DNA of 54,000 nt from positions 1-54,000 of the forward strand of contig CAJUES010000023.1 in assembly GCA_910585765.1 (NCBI GenBank). The letters run 5' to 3'. Below, in pieces: positions 25,683 through 34,475 of this stretch (its first letter is position 1; each line of letters begins with the position of its first letter). Position numbers and translations under genes: made by a program. The DNA is from an uncultured Lachnospiraceae bacterium (lineage in GTDB: Bacteria > Bacillota > Clostridia > Lachnospirales > Lachnospiraceae). The notes beneath the pieces are model-generated. The model did no database searches. It was not told the DNA's origin and saw only the letters and a list, made by a program, of their open reading frames with translations.

Positions 25683-26402
25683 TCACCGGATCGGCAGAAG
25701 GATCTCCGTGGCAAACACCCCCTCCTCCGACTGGCGGTCCAGAAAGCCGCCGTACTTTTCCACAATCCGATCCACTCGCTGCAGACCCAAACCATGAAAT
25801 CCCGGCTCCCGCTTGGTGCTCACAAACAGCTTCCCGTGCCTTGCGGCTCTTCCCTGCATCCCGTTCATGACGGCGATGTAGAACTGTTCCTGCAGGATGT
25901 CCATATAGATCCTGATAAAGCGCCCCTCATCCTCCGAGACCTTCTGACATGCCTCAATGGCGTTGTCCAGCAGGTTTCCCAGGAGTACACACAGTTCCGT
26001 ATCCGTGATCCGCATCTGTGCCGGCACATGGGCTGTCACCTCTGTCCGGATCTGATACTCCCGCATCAGGGACAGCTTGCTGTTTAAGATCGCATCCGCC
26101 ATGAGATTTCCGGTCTTTATGATCTGGTCGATCTCATAGAGACTCTCGTCAAGTTCCTTGAGATACACCGCCAGTTCTTCATATTTTCCCAGTTCCAGAT
26201 ACGAGCCTGCCGCCTGAATGTGGTTGTGGTAGTCATGGCACCACGCCCGCATAGTGCGGTACATATTTTCCACTTCCTCATAGTGACGGTTTACCAGATC
26301 GCTCTGGAAGCTTTCCGTCCGCCTGTCGATCAGGCGGGGAATCCACACAAAAGCCGCTGCAAGCCCCGAAAGCAGCAGCAAGGCGAGAAAAAGCGTCAGC
26401 AT
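25683..26402 (-). CDS. GHKL-type sensor histidine kinase (AgrC-like)
   Basis: 239 residues: one N-terminal membrane helix (residues 2-22), a helical region with the phosphoacceptor His in WCHDYHNHIQAAGSYLELG, and a GHKL ATPase domain with N-box LLGNLLDNAIEACQK and G-box GFHGLGLQRVDRIV. It lacks the multi-helix sensor domain of AgrC, so either it is a minimal kinase or the 5' part was lost. It lies 51 bp after the LytTR regulator, its presumed partner, whose receiver is broken. Confidence 0.8.
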   Translation of the reverse strand: MLTLFLALLLLSGLAAAFVWIPRLIDRRTESFQSDLVNRHYEEVENMYRTMRAWCHDYHNHIQAAGSYLELGKYEELAVYLKELDESLYEIDQIIKTGNLMADAILNSKLSLMREYQIRTEVTAHVPAQMRITDTELCVLLGNLLDNAIEACQKVSEDEGRFIRIYMDILQEQFYIAVMNGMQGRAARHGKLFVSTKREPGFHGLGLQRVDRIVEKYGGFLDRQSEEGVFATEILLPIR

Positions 26403-26453
26403 AATCCATATCCTTTCAGCACAGCGCAGTCTCCAGACTGCCGAAACAATCCG

Positions 26454-26930
26454 CTATCCCTCCCGGCGGAACAGGCGGATAAACGCGCGGTTCAGCCCCT
26501 GGTACTGTGCCCTGCTCACTGGGACAAAGCTTCCCCCCGCAAGGGCTGCCCTGTCCCGTCCGACCGCTGTGACCTGCGCCAGGTTCACCAGATAGGAGCG
26601 GTGGGTGCGATACACCGAAAGCCCCAGAATGCCCAGCTCCTTTTCGATTTCCGATATGCCTTTCTTCACCTGGAAGCACGCTTCCGGCGTATACAGCAGA
26701 CAGGTGTGACCGAAGGATTCCAGGTAGCGGATCTCTGCGGGCGCCACCCGCTTCTGACCTTCCGGCGTCTCCACCGTCCAGTACCGCTGCCCTCTCCTGC
26801 GCCGGACCAGAAAGAGATCCAGCGCCTCCCACAGCTTTTCCCGCTGCAGGGGCTTCAACAGATACCGGAACGCCTCCGCCTCATACCCCTCCGCCAGATT
26901 CATCCCCCTTTTCACATGAACTATCGCAAT
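26454..26930 (-). pseudogene. LytTR response regulator with an internal deletion of the receiver
   Basis: The C-terminal ~100 residues are a complete LytTR DNA-binding domain (VAPAEIRYLESFGHTCLLYT ... VYRTHRSYLVNL). Before it, only fragments of the receiver remain: IAIV (strand 1 of a receiver) followed almost directly by EGYEAEAFRYLLKPLQ (the end of a receiver). About 80 residues, including the phospho-Asp, are missing, an apparent in-frame deletion, and no good start codon is left (ATG at 26903 directly abuts AAAAGGGGG). The promoter upstream looks intact, so a constitutive DNA-binding fragment might still be made. Confidence 0.65.
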
Positions 26931-26953
26931 TTCACCCTGCTTATTTTCTCCTG

Positions 26954-27017
26954 ATTTTATCACGCGATCCGGAATAAACGCAATTGTTCTGCACGAATTG
27001 CGCTGTGTGCGCACGAA
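26954..27017 (-). promoter_or_regulatory. Promoter of the LytTR gene with upstream direct repeats
   Basis: On the minus strand TTGCGT (26983-26978), 18 bp, TAAAAT (26959-26954). Just upstream are two TTCGTGC copies (27017-27011 and 26997-26991), 20 bp apart, the usual placement of a LytTR activator site. The motif resembles the site at 273-304. Confidence 0.45.
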
Positions 27018-27039
27018 ATAGAGACGGCGGGAAAAATAA

Positions 27040-27075
27040 AAAAACCCGTGACCATCTGTCCTGTCACAGGTTTTT
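27040..27075 (-). terminator. Terminator of the erythromycin-esterase-like gene
   Basis: Stem AAAAACC-C-GTGAC (27040-27052) / GTCAC-A-GGTTTTT (27063-27075), one mismatch, 10-nt loop. A- and T-runs on both sides make it bidirectional. It lies 30 bp beyond the stop at 27106. Confidence 0.8.
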
Positions 27076-27105
27076 GCTTTTTATATTCTATTTCCGGTGC
27101 CTGCA

Positions 27106-28338
27106 TTACTGGTCAAGCGTTGTGGGTGAGACCTCGCCAAACACGATCATTGCGTCATACATATCCCCCGGCGCAGCATTTATGGTGTAAAATGCCTTCG
27201 CAGCCGTCATGACCGTCACATTCATCGAAGTCATCCGCTGTTTGTCTGACAGGATGCTGTCCCAGCCGTCATCCGCTGCCGCCTCCTCGAGATCAATGTA
27301 ATAATAGTCTTGTTCCGTCCTCCCAGCCAGTGTCGTCAAAGCATTCTGGTTCTCCACCGTCAACTCCTCAAACCCGTCATCCGTCTGGGAATTGAAAGAA
27401 GTGACTCCCGCGTCCGTGCCGATGGCGAAGTAGCTATCCCCCAGCTGCTGTGCCAGCAGCCCGCCCAGGCAGTCATAATTTGCAGAATTGACTTTCCCGA
27501 TATGCCCGTTATGTCCGTTGATGAAAATGACACTTCCATCCCCATGTTCCATAAACCACTGAACTTTTTCCGCCATATGACGATCCCGCACCGCATTATA
27601 CTCGCGGTCGGATCTGCGGATATCACAGCAGTTATAAATACTGCGGGCGCACTCCCTGGCGATCACAAATGTCTCGTCCCCAAGCATCTCCACAATGCTT
27701 TCCCTTGCGCCGTCCACCTCCTGGATCAGCCTCTCCGCCACGGGAAGGCACTGCTCAAACGTCTCCTGACTGATATCATACATATCGGCATCGTTCAAGA
27801 CGGCAAGGGCATCCCTGTACGCTGCGCCGGCGTCCGGTGCGATCTGTTCCAGCACTCCCAGCACATACTCCTTGCTGCTGTCTGCCCACTGCATATCCAT
27901 CCCGCAAAAGTGCAGATCTGCACCCTCCCCGGCAGTTTCATTGTAAGCGCGCATCCACTCGATCAGCGCCTCCATCTCCTCCGTGCGGTAAATGCGGAAA
28001 CCGATCCGTGCAGCCGCCTCCTTCGCAGTCCCCTCCCCGCCGTGAATATAGTCATCTACCTTCAATGCGTTCCCAAAATCACCTTCTATGACAAAAGTCC
28101 GGCACCCGTTATGTTCAACCAGCGCCTGAAACACCTCCGCCTTCATCTCCTGGTACTCACTCACACCGTGGCTGGCTTCGCCAAGCCCCACCACCTGCAC
28201 CTCCTCTGAAACGGCGATCGCGCCCACATCGTTCTGTGCCAGCTCCATATCGGCATCCACTGCGCGGCTGCCGCATCCCGCAGCAACCGATACGATACAA
28301 CCCAAGACCGCTATGCTGCACACTGCTTTCTTTCTCAT
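27106..28338 (-). CDS. Erythromycin-esterase-family lipoprotein
   Basis: About 410 residues from the ATG at 28338, with GAGGAGAG upstream. A lipoprotein signal (MRKKAVCSIAVLG... AAGCGS, Cys22) anchors it outside the membrane. The mature part follows the erythromycin-esterase/succinoglycan-biosynthesis family: VVGLGEASHGVSEYQEMK with the catalytic-type His, TFVIEGDFG, and a later FINGHNGHIGK. The family includes macrolide esterases EreA/EreB, but many members have other, unknown hydrolase roles, and a surface lipoprotein is unlike the cytoplasmic EreA. Resistance should not be assumed. Confidence 0.8.
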   Translation of the reverse strand: MRKKAVCSIAVLGCIVSVAAGCGSRAVDADMELAQNDVGAIAVSEEVQVVGLGEASHGVSEYQEMKAEVFQALVEHNGCRTFVIEGDFGNALKVDDYIHGGEGTAKEAAARIGFRIYRTEEMEALIEWMRAYNETAGEGADLHFCGMDMQWADSSKEYVLGVLEQIAPDAGAAYRDALAVLNDADMYDISQETFEQCLPVAERLIQEVDGARESIVEMLGDETFVIARECARSIYNCCDIRRSDREYNAVRDRHMAEKVQWFMEHGDGSVIFINGHNGHIGKVNSANYDCLGGLLAQQLGDSYFAIGTDAGVTSFNSQTDDGFEELTVENQNALTTLAGRTEQDYYYIDLEEAAADDGWDSILSDKQRMTSMNVTVMTAAKAFYTINAAPGDMYDAMIVFGEVSPTTLDQ

Positions 28339-28424
28339 ACTGACTCTCCTCCTCATTCCATCCTGCTATCTGCTTGAACTGTATACAGCATACCAAAACG
28401 AGAAAAAATCAGCCATCGATTCTC

Positions 28425-28460
28425 CTTACATTTTTGCCGTGTTTCTTACATTATCGTAAG
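28425..28460. promoter_or_regulatory. CTTACA direct and inverted repeats
   Basis: CTTACA at 28425 and 28445 (20-bp period), the second also forming CTTAC-ATTATC-GTAAG (28445-28460). They lie about 90-120 bp upstream of the esterase-like gene and could be an activator site for it; no regulator is adjacent. Confidence 0.3.
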
Positions 28461-28486
28461 GTTGAAACACCCGGACCAGCCGCCCC

Positions 28487-29677
28487 TCACTTCAACATCT
28501 CCGCATGATTGACGATCACCGTATTGTACAGGAACAAGATATCCGCACCGGCAAAATCCACATACTCCCCGATCCGCGCGGAATCGATATAGCGCAGATC
28601 GACCAGCGTGATCTCCCTGTAAGCCCCCAGCAAAAGCGGTACAAGACTGCTCGTGTAAGAATCCCGGAAAATGATAAGCCGCCTGTCCGTGACGGCATCC
28701 GGACTCATGATCACCTGCAGTGATGACGCGCCGCCCGCAAACACATCGTACTTGTCAAGACTCTTCCCGTCATCGAGCTTATCCAGCTGGTACACGGGCT
28801 TTAACACTGCCCCCGCCTCGCCGGGCAGACGCGCTTTTCCGGCATCCTGCCCGCTCAGCATGTTCTCCTCAAGGCTCCACACAACTGCCGTGTCCGTCAC
28901 CTCGTCCGTCAGATACACGATCGTGTCGGGCGCCATGGGAAGTGCCGCCTGACCGTAGTACACGCCATAGAAATCCCGGATCTCATGTTCTACAAAACCA
29001 GTGTCCTCCCCCTTTGAGAAATTCAGGGAACCGCCCACGCCCATCGCATCCGCGATATGGTGTGCCACATCCAGGATCCGCTCCTGCCGCCAGTGCGTGT
29101 CCGTATTGTAGTAATCCTCGATCGACAGATCCGAGACAATATCAATATAACCAAACTCTGCATTCTTTGCAAGTTCCTGTGACAGCAGCCTGATCATATG
29201 TTCATAGTCGATGGACGGATATCCGTTTTGTCCCGCCAGGAAATAATTTTTGTCCGGCACGACCGCGTACCACACATCCTGCTCCGGAAAATACTGCTGC
29301 CAAAGTCCTGTCAGCTTTGCGGCGAGCCGCCTCACAGACGACTCGTTCAGCGGATATTCCAGCTTTGCGGCATGATCCTGCACCACGTATATATCATTGT
29401 TCTCCTTCTGCCGCAGCACGTCATAGGCAAAGTACGCCTTGATGCGCCGCAGACCGTCCCGGAATGGAAAGTGATCCAGCAGATACTTCTCCGTATCGTC
29501 CATAAAAGATTTATCCGCGAGGCTCTCCCATGTCAGTTCCGGCTTCTCCGCCAGCCGGCGCCGCTCCGATCTGGACACGGACTCCCTCGGATCGACAGCC
29601 AGCATCACCGTCATGCTCACGAGGCCGACCACAAAACTGCAGACCGCAATCCCAATCTCCCATTTACCGCGCCTCAA
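28487..29677 (-). CDS. DHHW-family protein (AlgX/AlgJ-like, MBOAT partner)
   Basis: About 396 residues, one N-terminal membrane anchor (about residues 5-25), the rest extracellular. It carries the DHHW/SGNH-like pattern: a TDTHW motif (DYYNTDTHWRQER) mid-protein and FRDSYTSSLVPLL later, the Ser/Asp/His set of the acyl-transferring SGNH fold. Such proteins take acyl groups passed out by an MBOAT and put them on wall or exopolysaccharides. I start at TTG 29677 (or 29680), after GGGAGGTGG; earlier ATG/GTG starts overlap the MBOAT gene and lack a site. Third gene of the DUF4358-MBOAT-DHHW operon. Confidence 0.72.
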   Translation of the reverse strand: MRRGKWEIGIAVCSFVVGLVSMTVMLAVDPRESVSRSERRRLAEKPELTWESLADKSFMDDTEKYLLDHFPFRDGLRRIKAYFAYDVLRQKENNDIYVVQDHAAKLEYPLNESSVRRLAAKLTGLWQQYFPEQDVWYAVVPDKNYFLAGQNGYPSIDYEHMIRLLSQELAKNAEFGYIDIVSDLSIEDYYNTDTHWRQERILDVAHHIADAMGVGGSLNFSKGEDTGFVEHEIRDFYGVYYGQAALPMAPDTIVYLTDEVTDTAVVWSLEENMLSGQDAGKARLPGEAGAVLKPVYQLDKLDDGKSLDKYDVFAGGASSLQVIMSPDAVTDRRLIIFRDSYTSSLVPLLLGAYREITLVDLRYIDSARIGEYVDFAGADILFLYNTVIVNHAEMLK

Positions 29678-29720
29678 CAATACCACCTCCCTGCAGAAAC
29701 ACACAACGTTTCGTTCCCGC

Positions 29721-31166
29721 TCAAAAGCGGAAATACAAAAACGGATTGAACGAACCATCGATCAGATAAGCCGTGCACAGCACCAGCAGCGCCACTGTCA
29801 CAACAGCCCGCAGCGCGCGGACGATCCCCGCCCCTGCCGCACTCACCTGCAGCCGCTCTTGCAGCTTTGCCCAGAGCCACACCGGGAGCGGCATCGAACC
29901 GACCAGTCCGATACAGAGCAGCACGATCCGGTTTCGCAAAAGATACGAATGCACTGCTATCTGTGCGTCGCCCACGCCGTGGGCAATGCGGCTGCCCGCG
30001 CCGAACAGTGCCTGTATATCCGCCCACGCACCGGACAGGCTGTCATTGTGGAATACCAGAAAACTCACCAGGATCACGATCCCCACATACGCGTGTCTGA
30101 TCCCGCAAAGCACCGCCTCCGGCAGAAATCTTTTCCGGTCGTACAGTCTGCCCGCCCCCTTCTCAAAGACAAGGAGCACCGCAAACAGCAATCCCCACAC
30201 GATAAAATTCCAACCGGCCCCGTGCCACAGCCCCGTAAAGAGCCACACGACAAGGACGTTCACGATCCACCGCGGCACACTCACCCGGTTGCCGCCCATG
30301 GGAATGTAGACATAATCGCGGAACCATGCGCCGAGCGTGATATGCCACCGCCTCCAGAACTCGCTCACACTCCGTGAGATAAAAGGATACCTGAAATTCT
30401 CCGGGAAATCAAATCCCAGCATGCACCCGAGACCGATCGCCATATCGGAGTAACCGGAGAAGTCAAAATAGATCTGGAGCGACACAGCGACAGCATACGC
30501 CCACGAAAGCAGGAGATCGCGCTGACCGAGCATCGCGATCTCCGACACAAACTCACCTGCCACATTCGCGATCAGCACCTTTTTCCCGAGTCCCACCGCA
30601 AAACGCACCAGACCGTTTCCGATGTTCCCGCATATCTTCGAAAGATCCGCCCCGCGCGTCAAGGTCTGTTCGATCTCGCTGTAGCGCACGATCGGCCCCG
30701 CCACCAGCTGTGGAAAGAGCGTCACATACGCCGCATAGGTGACAATATTTTTCTGCCGCTCCACCCGGCCGCGGCACACGTCAACACAGTAACTTGCGAT
30801 CTGAAACGTGTAGAAGGATATCCCGATCGGTAGCGCGATCGCCCTCGTCTCGATCCCAAACACCGTGTTCATAAAAAAGTTGAAATATTTAAAGTAAAAC
30901 AATGCCGCAAACGGCAAAAGAACAGACAGGATATAAAATATCCTGGCTGCCCCTCTCCCCCCGGATCTGTCCGCCAGCCACAAAAGCACATAGGAAACTG
31001 CGATCTGAGCAGCCATCAGCAGCACATACACAGGCTCTCCCCACGCATAAAACAGCAGCGACATCACCAGGAGCACAAGATTCCTGCCCTTCTGCGGCGA
31101 TGCGAAATACAGAAAGATCGTGGCAGGCAGAAAGAAATATAAAAATGTAATACTGGAAAAAAGCAT
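29721..31166 (-). CDS. MBOAT-family O-acyltransferase (AlgI/DltB-like)
   Basis: 481 residues, ten or more membrane helices. It starts MLFSSITFLYFFLPATIFLYF and carries the AlgI-type core: ISFYTFQIASYCVDVCRG, FPQLVAGPIVRY, GYSDMAIGLGCMLGFDFPENFRYP, EFWRRWHITLGAWFRDYVYIP, and the catalytic His in LWHGAGWNFIVWG. MBOATs move acyl groups across the membrane for attachment to polysaccharide or teichoic acid. It is followed by the DHHW partner and preceded by a DUF4358 lipoprotein. Confidence 0.9.
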   Translation of the reverse strand: MLFSSITFLYFFLPATIFLYFASPQKGRNLVLLVMSLLFYAWGEPVYVLLMAAQIAVSYVLLWLADRSGGRGAARIFYILSVLLPFAALFYFKYFNFFMNTVFGIETRAIALPIGISFYTFQIASYCVDVCRGRVERQKNIVTYAAYVTLFPQLVAGPIVRYSEIEQTLTRGADLSKICGNIGNGLVRFAVGLGKKVLIANVAGEFVSEIAMLGQRDLLLSWAYAVAVSLQIYFDFSGYSDMAIGLGCMLGFDFPENFRYPFISRSVSEFWRRWHITLGAWFRDYVYIPMGGNRVSVPRWIVNVLVVWLFTGLWHGAGWNFIVWGLLFAVLLVFEKGAGRLYDRKRFLPEAVLCGIRHAYVGIVILVSFLVFHNDSLSGAWADIQALFGAGSRIAHGVGDAQIAVHSYLLRNRIVLLCIGLVGSMPLPVWLWAKLQERLQVSAAGAGIVRALRAVVTVALLVLCTAYLIDGSFNPFLYFRF

Positions 31167-31190
31167 ATGCGCCGCTCCTGCTATCCCGAT

Positions 31191-31805
31191 CTATACCGGA
31201 TTTGCCTTCTCGAGTGTGTCAGAGACTTTCATGTCCCTCGACTCTGCCGCTGCGACTGCCTTTGCAAGCACTTCCGACGCCGTATCCTGATGCCCCATCA
31301 CAAAAAAGATGTCGTTGCCGAGAATCACCGCATACTGCTGCTCTGCCGAGACGCACACCCACTTTGCCGGATTGATATTGTCCATGAGCTGTTTGCGGAT
31401 GCCCTCCGCATCCGCGTCATCCGTTGTTCTGATGTACACGGCACTGTAGGCTGTAGAGCTGATCATCGACTCAGACAGATACACTCCCTCAATGCCGTCC
31501 AGGTTCGTCAGACCTGTATGATACGATAACATGTCTGCATCCCCCAGATCAAGCTCACTCGTCATGGCACCGCCCATAGGGAGCAGATCTTCCGCCACTC
31601 CCCCGTACACTTCGTCAAAAAATGCCGACACTTCATCTGCGCTGTTCAGATGCACCATACCTGCCGTATCCGCATTCTCCTCAGACGATACCTCGTCCGA
31701 AGTCCTGTCGCCGCTCTTGCTGCCGCACCCGGTCACCGCCGTCATGGAAAGTGCCATGATCACAGCGAGCATTCCTATCCTGCTAACGATTGTTTTGTTC
31801 TTCAT
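31191..31805 (-). CDS. DUF4358-like lipoprotein
   Basis: 204 residues from the ATG at 31805, with GGAGGG 9 bases upstream. Lipoprotein signal ends TAVTGCGS (Cys27). The mature part has DEVYGGVAEDLLPM and AYSAVYIRTTDDADAEGIRKQLMD patterns I associate with DUF4358, a Clostridia surface family of unknown function. It is the first gene of an operon with MBOAT (25 bp gap) and DHHW genes, suggesting an accessory role in envelope acylation. Confidence 0.7.
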   Translation of the reverse strand: MKNKTIVSRIGMLAVIMALSMTAVTGCGSKSGDRTSDEVSSEENADTAGMVHLNSADEVSAFFDEVYGGVAEDLLPMGGAMTSELDLGDADMLSYHTGLTNLDGIEGVYLSESMISSTAYSAVYIRTTDDADAEGIRKQLMDNINPAKWVCVSAEQQYAVILGNDIFFVMGHQDTASEVLAKAVAAAESRDMKVSDTLEKANPV

Positions 31806-31937
31806 AAGAGTATACCCTCCATTTCCAGACCACGCCTGGACCAGTCGTCTGTCAGACATGATCTAAACCTATTATTTCCTTTACGTTCCGCAAATATTCA
31901 TATGTGAACCACAATTGCGCCAATATCCTTGCCCCTG

Positions 31938-32690
31938 TCACTCGCTGACAAGAAGATATGTCACCTCCTGTCCCGGATCCTCCGAGTGGGGTCCGCTCAG
32001 CATTAGTTCATAAGTCTGCCCATTCTCAAGCACTGCCGCGTCTGCGGACGGAGCCAGCGGACTCAGGATCCTGATCTCGCTGTCCGCCTGCAGTTTGGGA
32101 TCGTCTGTCGTGATCACCCTTGCCGTGTACACGATACCGCTGTCCGGGCTTTCATCCGCATCCAGGATCTCAACCGCTGCGTGAAAACTGTACAGTTCCG
32201 ATGTCTCTGCAGCCGCCTCCGCCATACCGCTGTTATCGGCTGCCGCATCGTCCGACGTGACAGCGCTCTTATCCATGCCGTTCTCCGCCGCACTGCCATC
32301 CTGCTCACATGCCGCCGCTTCCATTCTGACGCTCTCCGCAGCCCCGCTGGCTTCCCCCGCCTGCGGCACTGCATTCTGTGCCATGTAGTCGGACGCTGTA
32401 TTGTCGGAGCCGCCCTCGCGCGTCCGCACATATCCCGCCATAGCGGGAACGATCAGTGCCACGCACGCGCATGCAGCCGCGATCCCCGCCCAGATTCTGA
32501 AACGTGCCCTTTTGCCGCGCACATTTTCCACCCGCGATCCCGATGCCTGAAAATCCGTCATGCGTATATCCGTTTTGGCTTCTCCGGGAGCTGTGTTCTT
32601 TTCTTCCAGCCCTGCCTCGATACGGGTCCACAGATCCGGCACATCACTGTTGACGAGCCCCCTGTACTCCCTCTCCAAATCTCTACTCAT
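31938..32690 (-). CDS. Anti-sigma factor (membrane-anchored)
   Basis: 250 residues, a single membrane helix at about residues 65-90 (FRIWAGIAAACACVALIVPAMAGYV), a cytoplasmic N-terminal domain with DLWTRIEAGLEE, and a long acidic, Ala/Glu-rich outer region. It overlaps the preceding ECF sigma gene by 8 bp, the usual genetic sign of a sigma/anti-sigma pair. It should hold the sigma factor at the membrane until a signal releases it. No zinc-binding HxxxCxxC motif is present. Confidence 0.78.
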   Translation of the reverse strand: MSRDLEREYRGLVNSDVPDLWTRIEAGLEEKNTAPGEAKTDIRMTDFQASGSRVENVRGKRARFRIWAGIAAACACVALIVPAMAGYVRTREGGSDNTASDYMAQNAVPQAGEASGAAESVRMEAAACEQDGSAAENGMDKSAVTSDDAAADNSGMAEAAAETSELYSFHAAVEILDADESPDSGIVYTARVITTDDPKLQADSEIRILSPLAPSADAAVLENGQTYELMLSGPHSEDPGQEVTYLLVSE

Positions 32691-33216
32691 AACCGCATCT
32701 CCTTAACTTCTGAATCGCATTCTGATAGCGCCAGGTCACTGTGCCAAGCGGAGCCTTGAGCATATCTGCGATCTCCTGGAAAGTCATCTCACCCATGATC
32801 TTTAGGTGCACGATCTCACGCTCCCCGGGTTTGAGCCTGTCAAGCGCCTGCCGCAGGCTCATGTCGGCTATGACTTCCTGCTCGACGGACACATCCGAGG
32901 CACTCTCCGGGATGGTATCTGCAAAATCATCCATCAGCACTTCCCGCTTTGTCCGCCGCAGAAGGTCGACTGCCATATTTCTGGCAATCGCTGCCATCCA
33001 TGCCCTATGTCCCTTTCCTTCACGATATGTATCCGCAAGCCGCCACAGTTTCATAAAAAACTCACTCGTCACATCCTCTGCATCCTCGCGGTTTGATACG
33101 GTCTGATGCACAATCGTGTAAATATAGCCGATGTATGCCTCGTAGACTTCATGCAATGCACTCTTGTCGCCGGATCTCATGCGTTCCATACATGCACTGA
33201 ACTGTTTCTCTTCCAC
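32683..33216 (-). CDS. ECF-type RNA polymerase sigma factor
   Basis: 177 residues. Region 2 contains NREDAEDVTSEFFMKLWRLAD and region 4 contains RLKPGEREIVHLKIMGEMTFQEIADMLKAPLGTVTWRYQNAIQKLR. It starts at GTG with AGGGGAG 6 bases upstream. It is paired with the overlapping anti-sigma gene. The pair sits between two MBOAT/DHHW cassettes, so envelope genes are likely targets (inference). Confidence 0.9.
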   Translation of the reverse strand: MEEKQFSACMERMRSGDKSALHEVYEAYIGYIYTIVHQTVSNREDAEDVTSEFFMKLWRLADTYREGKGHRAWMAAIARNMAVDLLRRTKREVLMDDFADTIPESASDVSVEQEVIADMSLRQALDRLKPGEREIVHLKIMGEMTFQEIADMLKAPLGTVTWRYQNAIQKLRRCGYE

Positions 33217-33320
33217 ACTGACTCCCCTCTGGAAAAAGCAAAGACCTCTGAATAATCTATATACGTATTTCCCTCTGCATTTTTATGGCTCCCCTGTAAT
33301 ATTTTCTTAGTTATATTTTC

Positions 33321-34463
33321 TTACTTGATCAAAATCGGTTCCGAAAACACTTCGCAGTAGCGCTCCGCGCGCTCCCAGATCACCACATCGGGATCATAGC
33401 GGTCGAGCATGCTGTACTGAAAATCCCTCGCATCCTCCCAGTAGACCTCCCTGTAGTACCCCTTGCAGATCTGCGACAGAAATCCGCCGAAGGAATCCCC
33501 CACATACAGCAGCACCTGGTCGTGATACTGTGCCCTGTCAGCCGAGTCCTGCTCAAACACGTACACTGTGTCGATATCGTATTTATCGGTGAGCCCTGCC
33601 ATCGTCACCAGGTCTCCCGCATAGTCCGTGGCATCTGTCCTGAACGTCACGGAGTCGATTTCCGCGTGTGTGCCATACGCCATCCTGAAAAACTCCTGCA
33701 TGTTCACAAAGGCGCCGATCTGGTTGCTGTGAGAATCCGTGCTGTAATAGAGCTGTATCTTATCTTTGTTTGCCATCAGTGCATCCTTGGGATAGACAAA
33801 TATAAGATCCGTGTTTTTGTGCAGATACTCCGCCAGCTGCTCCCCGCGGGAGACCTCGTTCACGCGCGCGATCGTGTCGGGCATATTCTCGGCGTAGATG
33901 ATCTCCTTATTGGGGATACACATCGTATAAAACTCGATCCCGACCGCGTTCAAATGATCCCGCGTCGCCGTCAGGTTCGCCGCGATCGCCGCCATCTCCG
34001 CCTCCGTGAAATGGTTGATACCCATATAATCCCAGATCGGCTTCCCGTCAAGCTCCGTCTTATAAAAAAACATGTCATTCTTTCCCATGAGCGTCTGTGT
34101 GGATTCGATGTACGTCCCGCCTGTGAGCAGCGAGGTAAGTCCCGTGTTGAAGGCGATCAGCTTCGACCGTCCAAACAGGCCGTCCGTAAAGGTGTTGATG
34201 CCTTTCTGGAGCCGCAAAAACCCGGAATCCCCAGACGGGTCTTTGACGTCTCCCCCCGCAGTGCTCCCTGTCTGCGTCCCGTCGTCCTTTGTCAGTGTTC
34301 CGTTCTGCTCAAGGACTGCTTTCTCCGCTTCCGACAGCTCGCTTTCCTGTTTTTGCGGCAGCATGTTCCCCACCACAGTCACCAGCGGCAGTATCATAAT
34401 AAAAGCGAGAAACACGACCGTGATCCATTTATCCCTGTTCTTCATATCATCATTCATCTCCAT
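33321..34463 (-). CDS. DHHW-family protein (second copy)
   Basis: About 380 residues, with a membrane anchor near residues 12-32, a Ser/Thr/Gly-rich linker and an extracellular SGNH-like domain. The key motif reads STDSHSNQIGAF here, and the later Ser motif is YVGDSFGGFLSQI. It is the partner of the MBOAT encoded 10-12 bp upstream. The exact start is unsure: a TTG, two ATGs and a later ATG at 34445 are all in frame near a weak GGAG. It is only distantly like the copy at 28487-29677, so the two cassettes probably act on different targets. Confidence 0.7.
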   Translation of the reverse strand: MEMNDDMKNRDKWITVVFLAFIMILPLVTVVGNMLPQKQESELSEAEKAVLEQNGTLTKDDGTQTGSTAGGDVKDPSGDSGFLRLQKGINTFTDGLFGRSKLIAFNTGLTSLLTGGTYIESTQTLMGKNDMFFYKTELDGKPIWDYMGINHFTEAEMAAIAANLTATRDHLNAVGIEFYTMCIPNKEIIYAENMPDTIARVNEVSRGEQLAEYLHKNTDLIFVYPKDALMANKDKIQLYYSTDSHSNQIGAFVNMQEFFRMAYGTHAEIDSVTFRTDATDYAGDLVTMAGLTDKYDIDTVYVFEQDSADRAQYHDQVLLYVGDSFGGFLSQICKGYYREVYWEDARDFQYSMLDRYDPDVVIWERAERYCEVFSEPILIK

Positions 34464-34475
34464 CAAAATTAACCG

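Noticed and set aside
27106..28338. Calling the gene a macrolide-resistance determinant
   Set aside because: Family membership is broad, and the lipoprotein signal differs from EreA/EreB; resistance is not supported by sequence alone.
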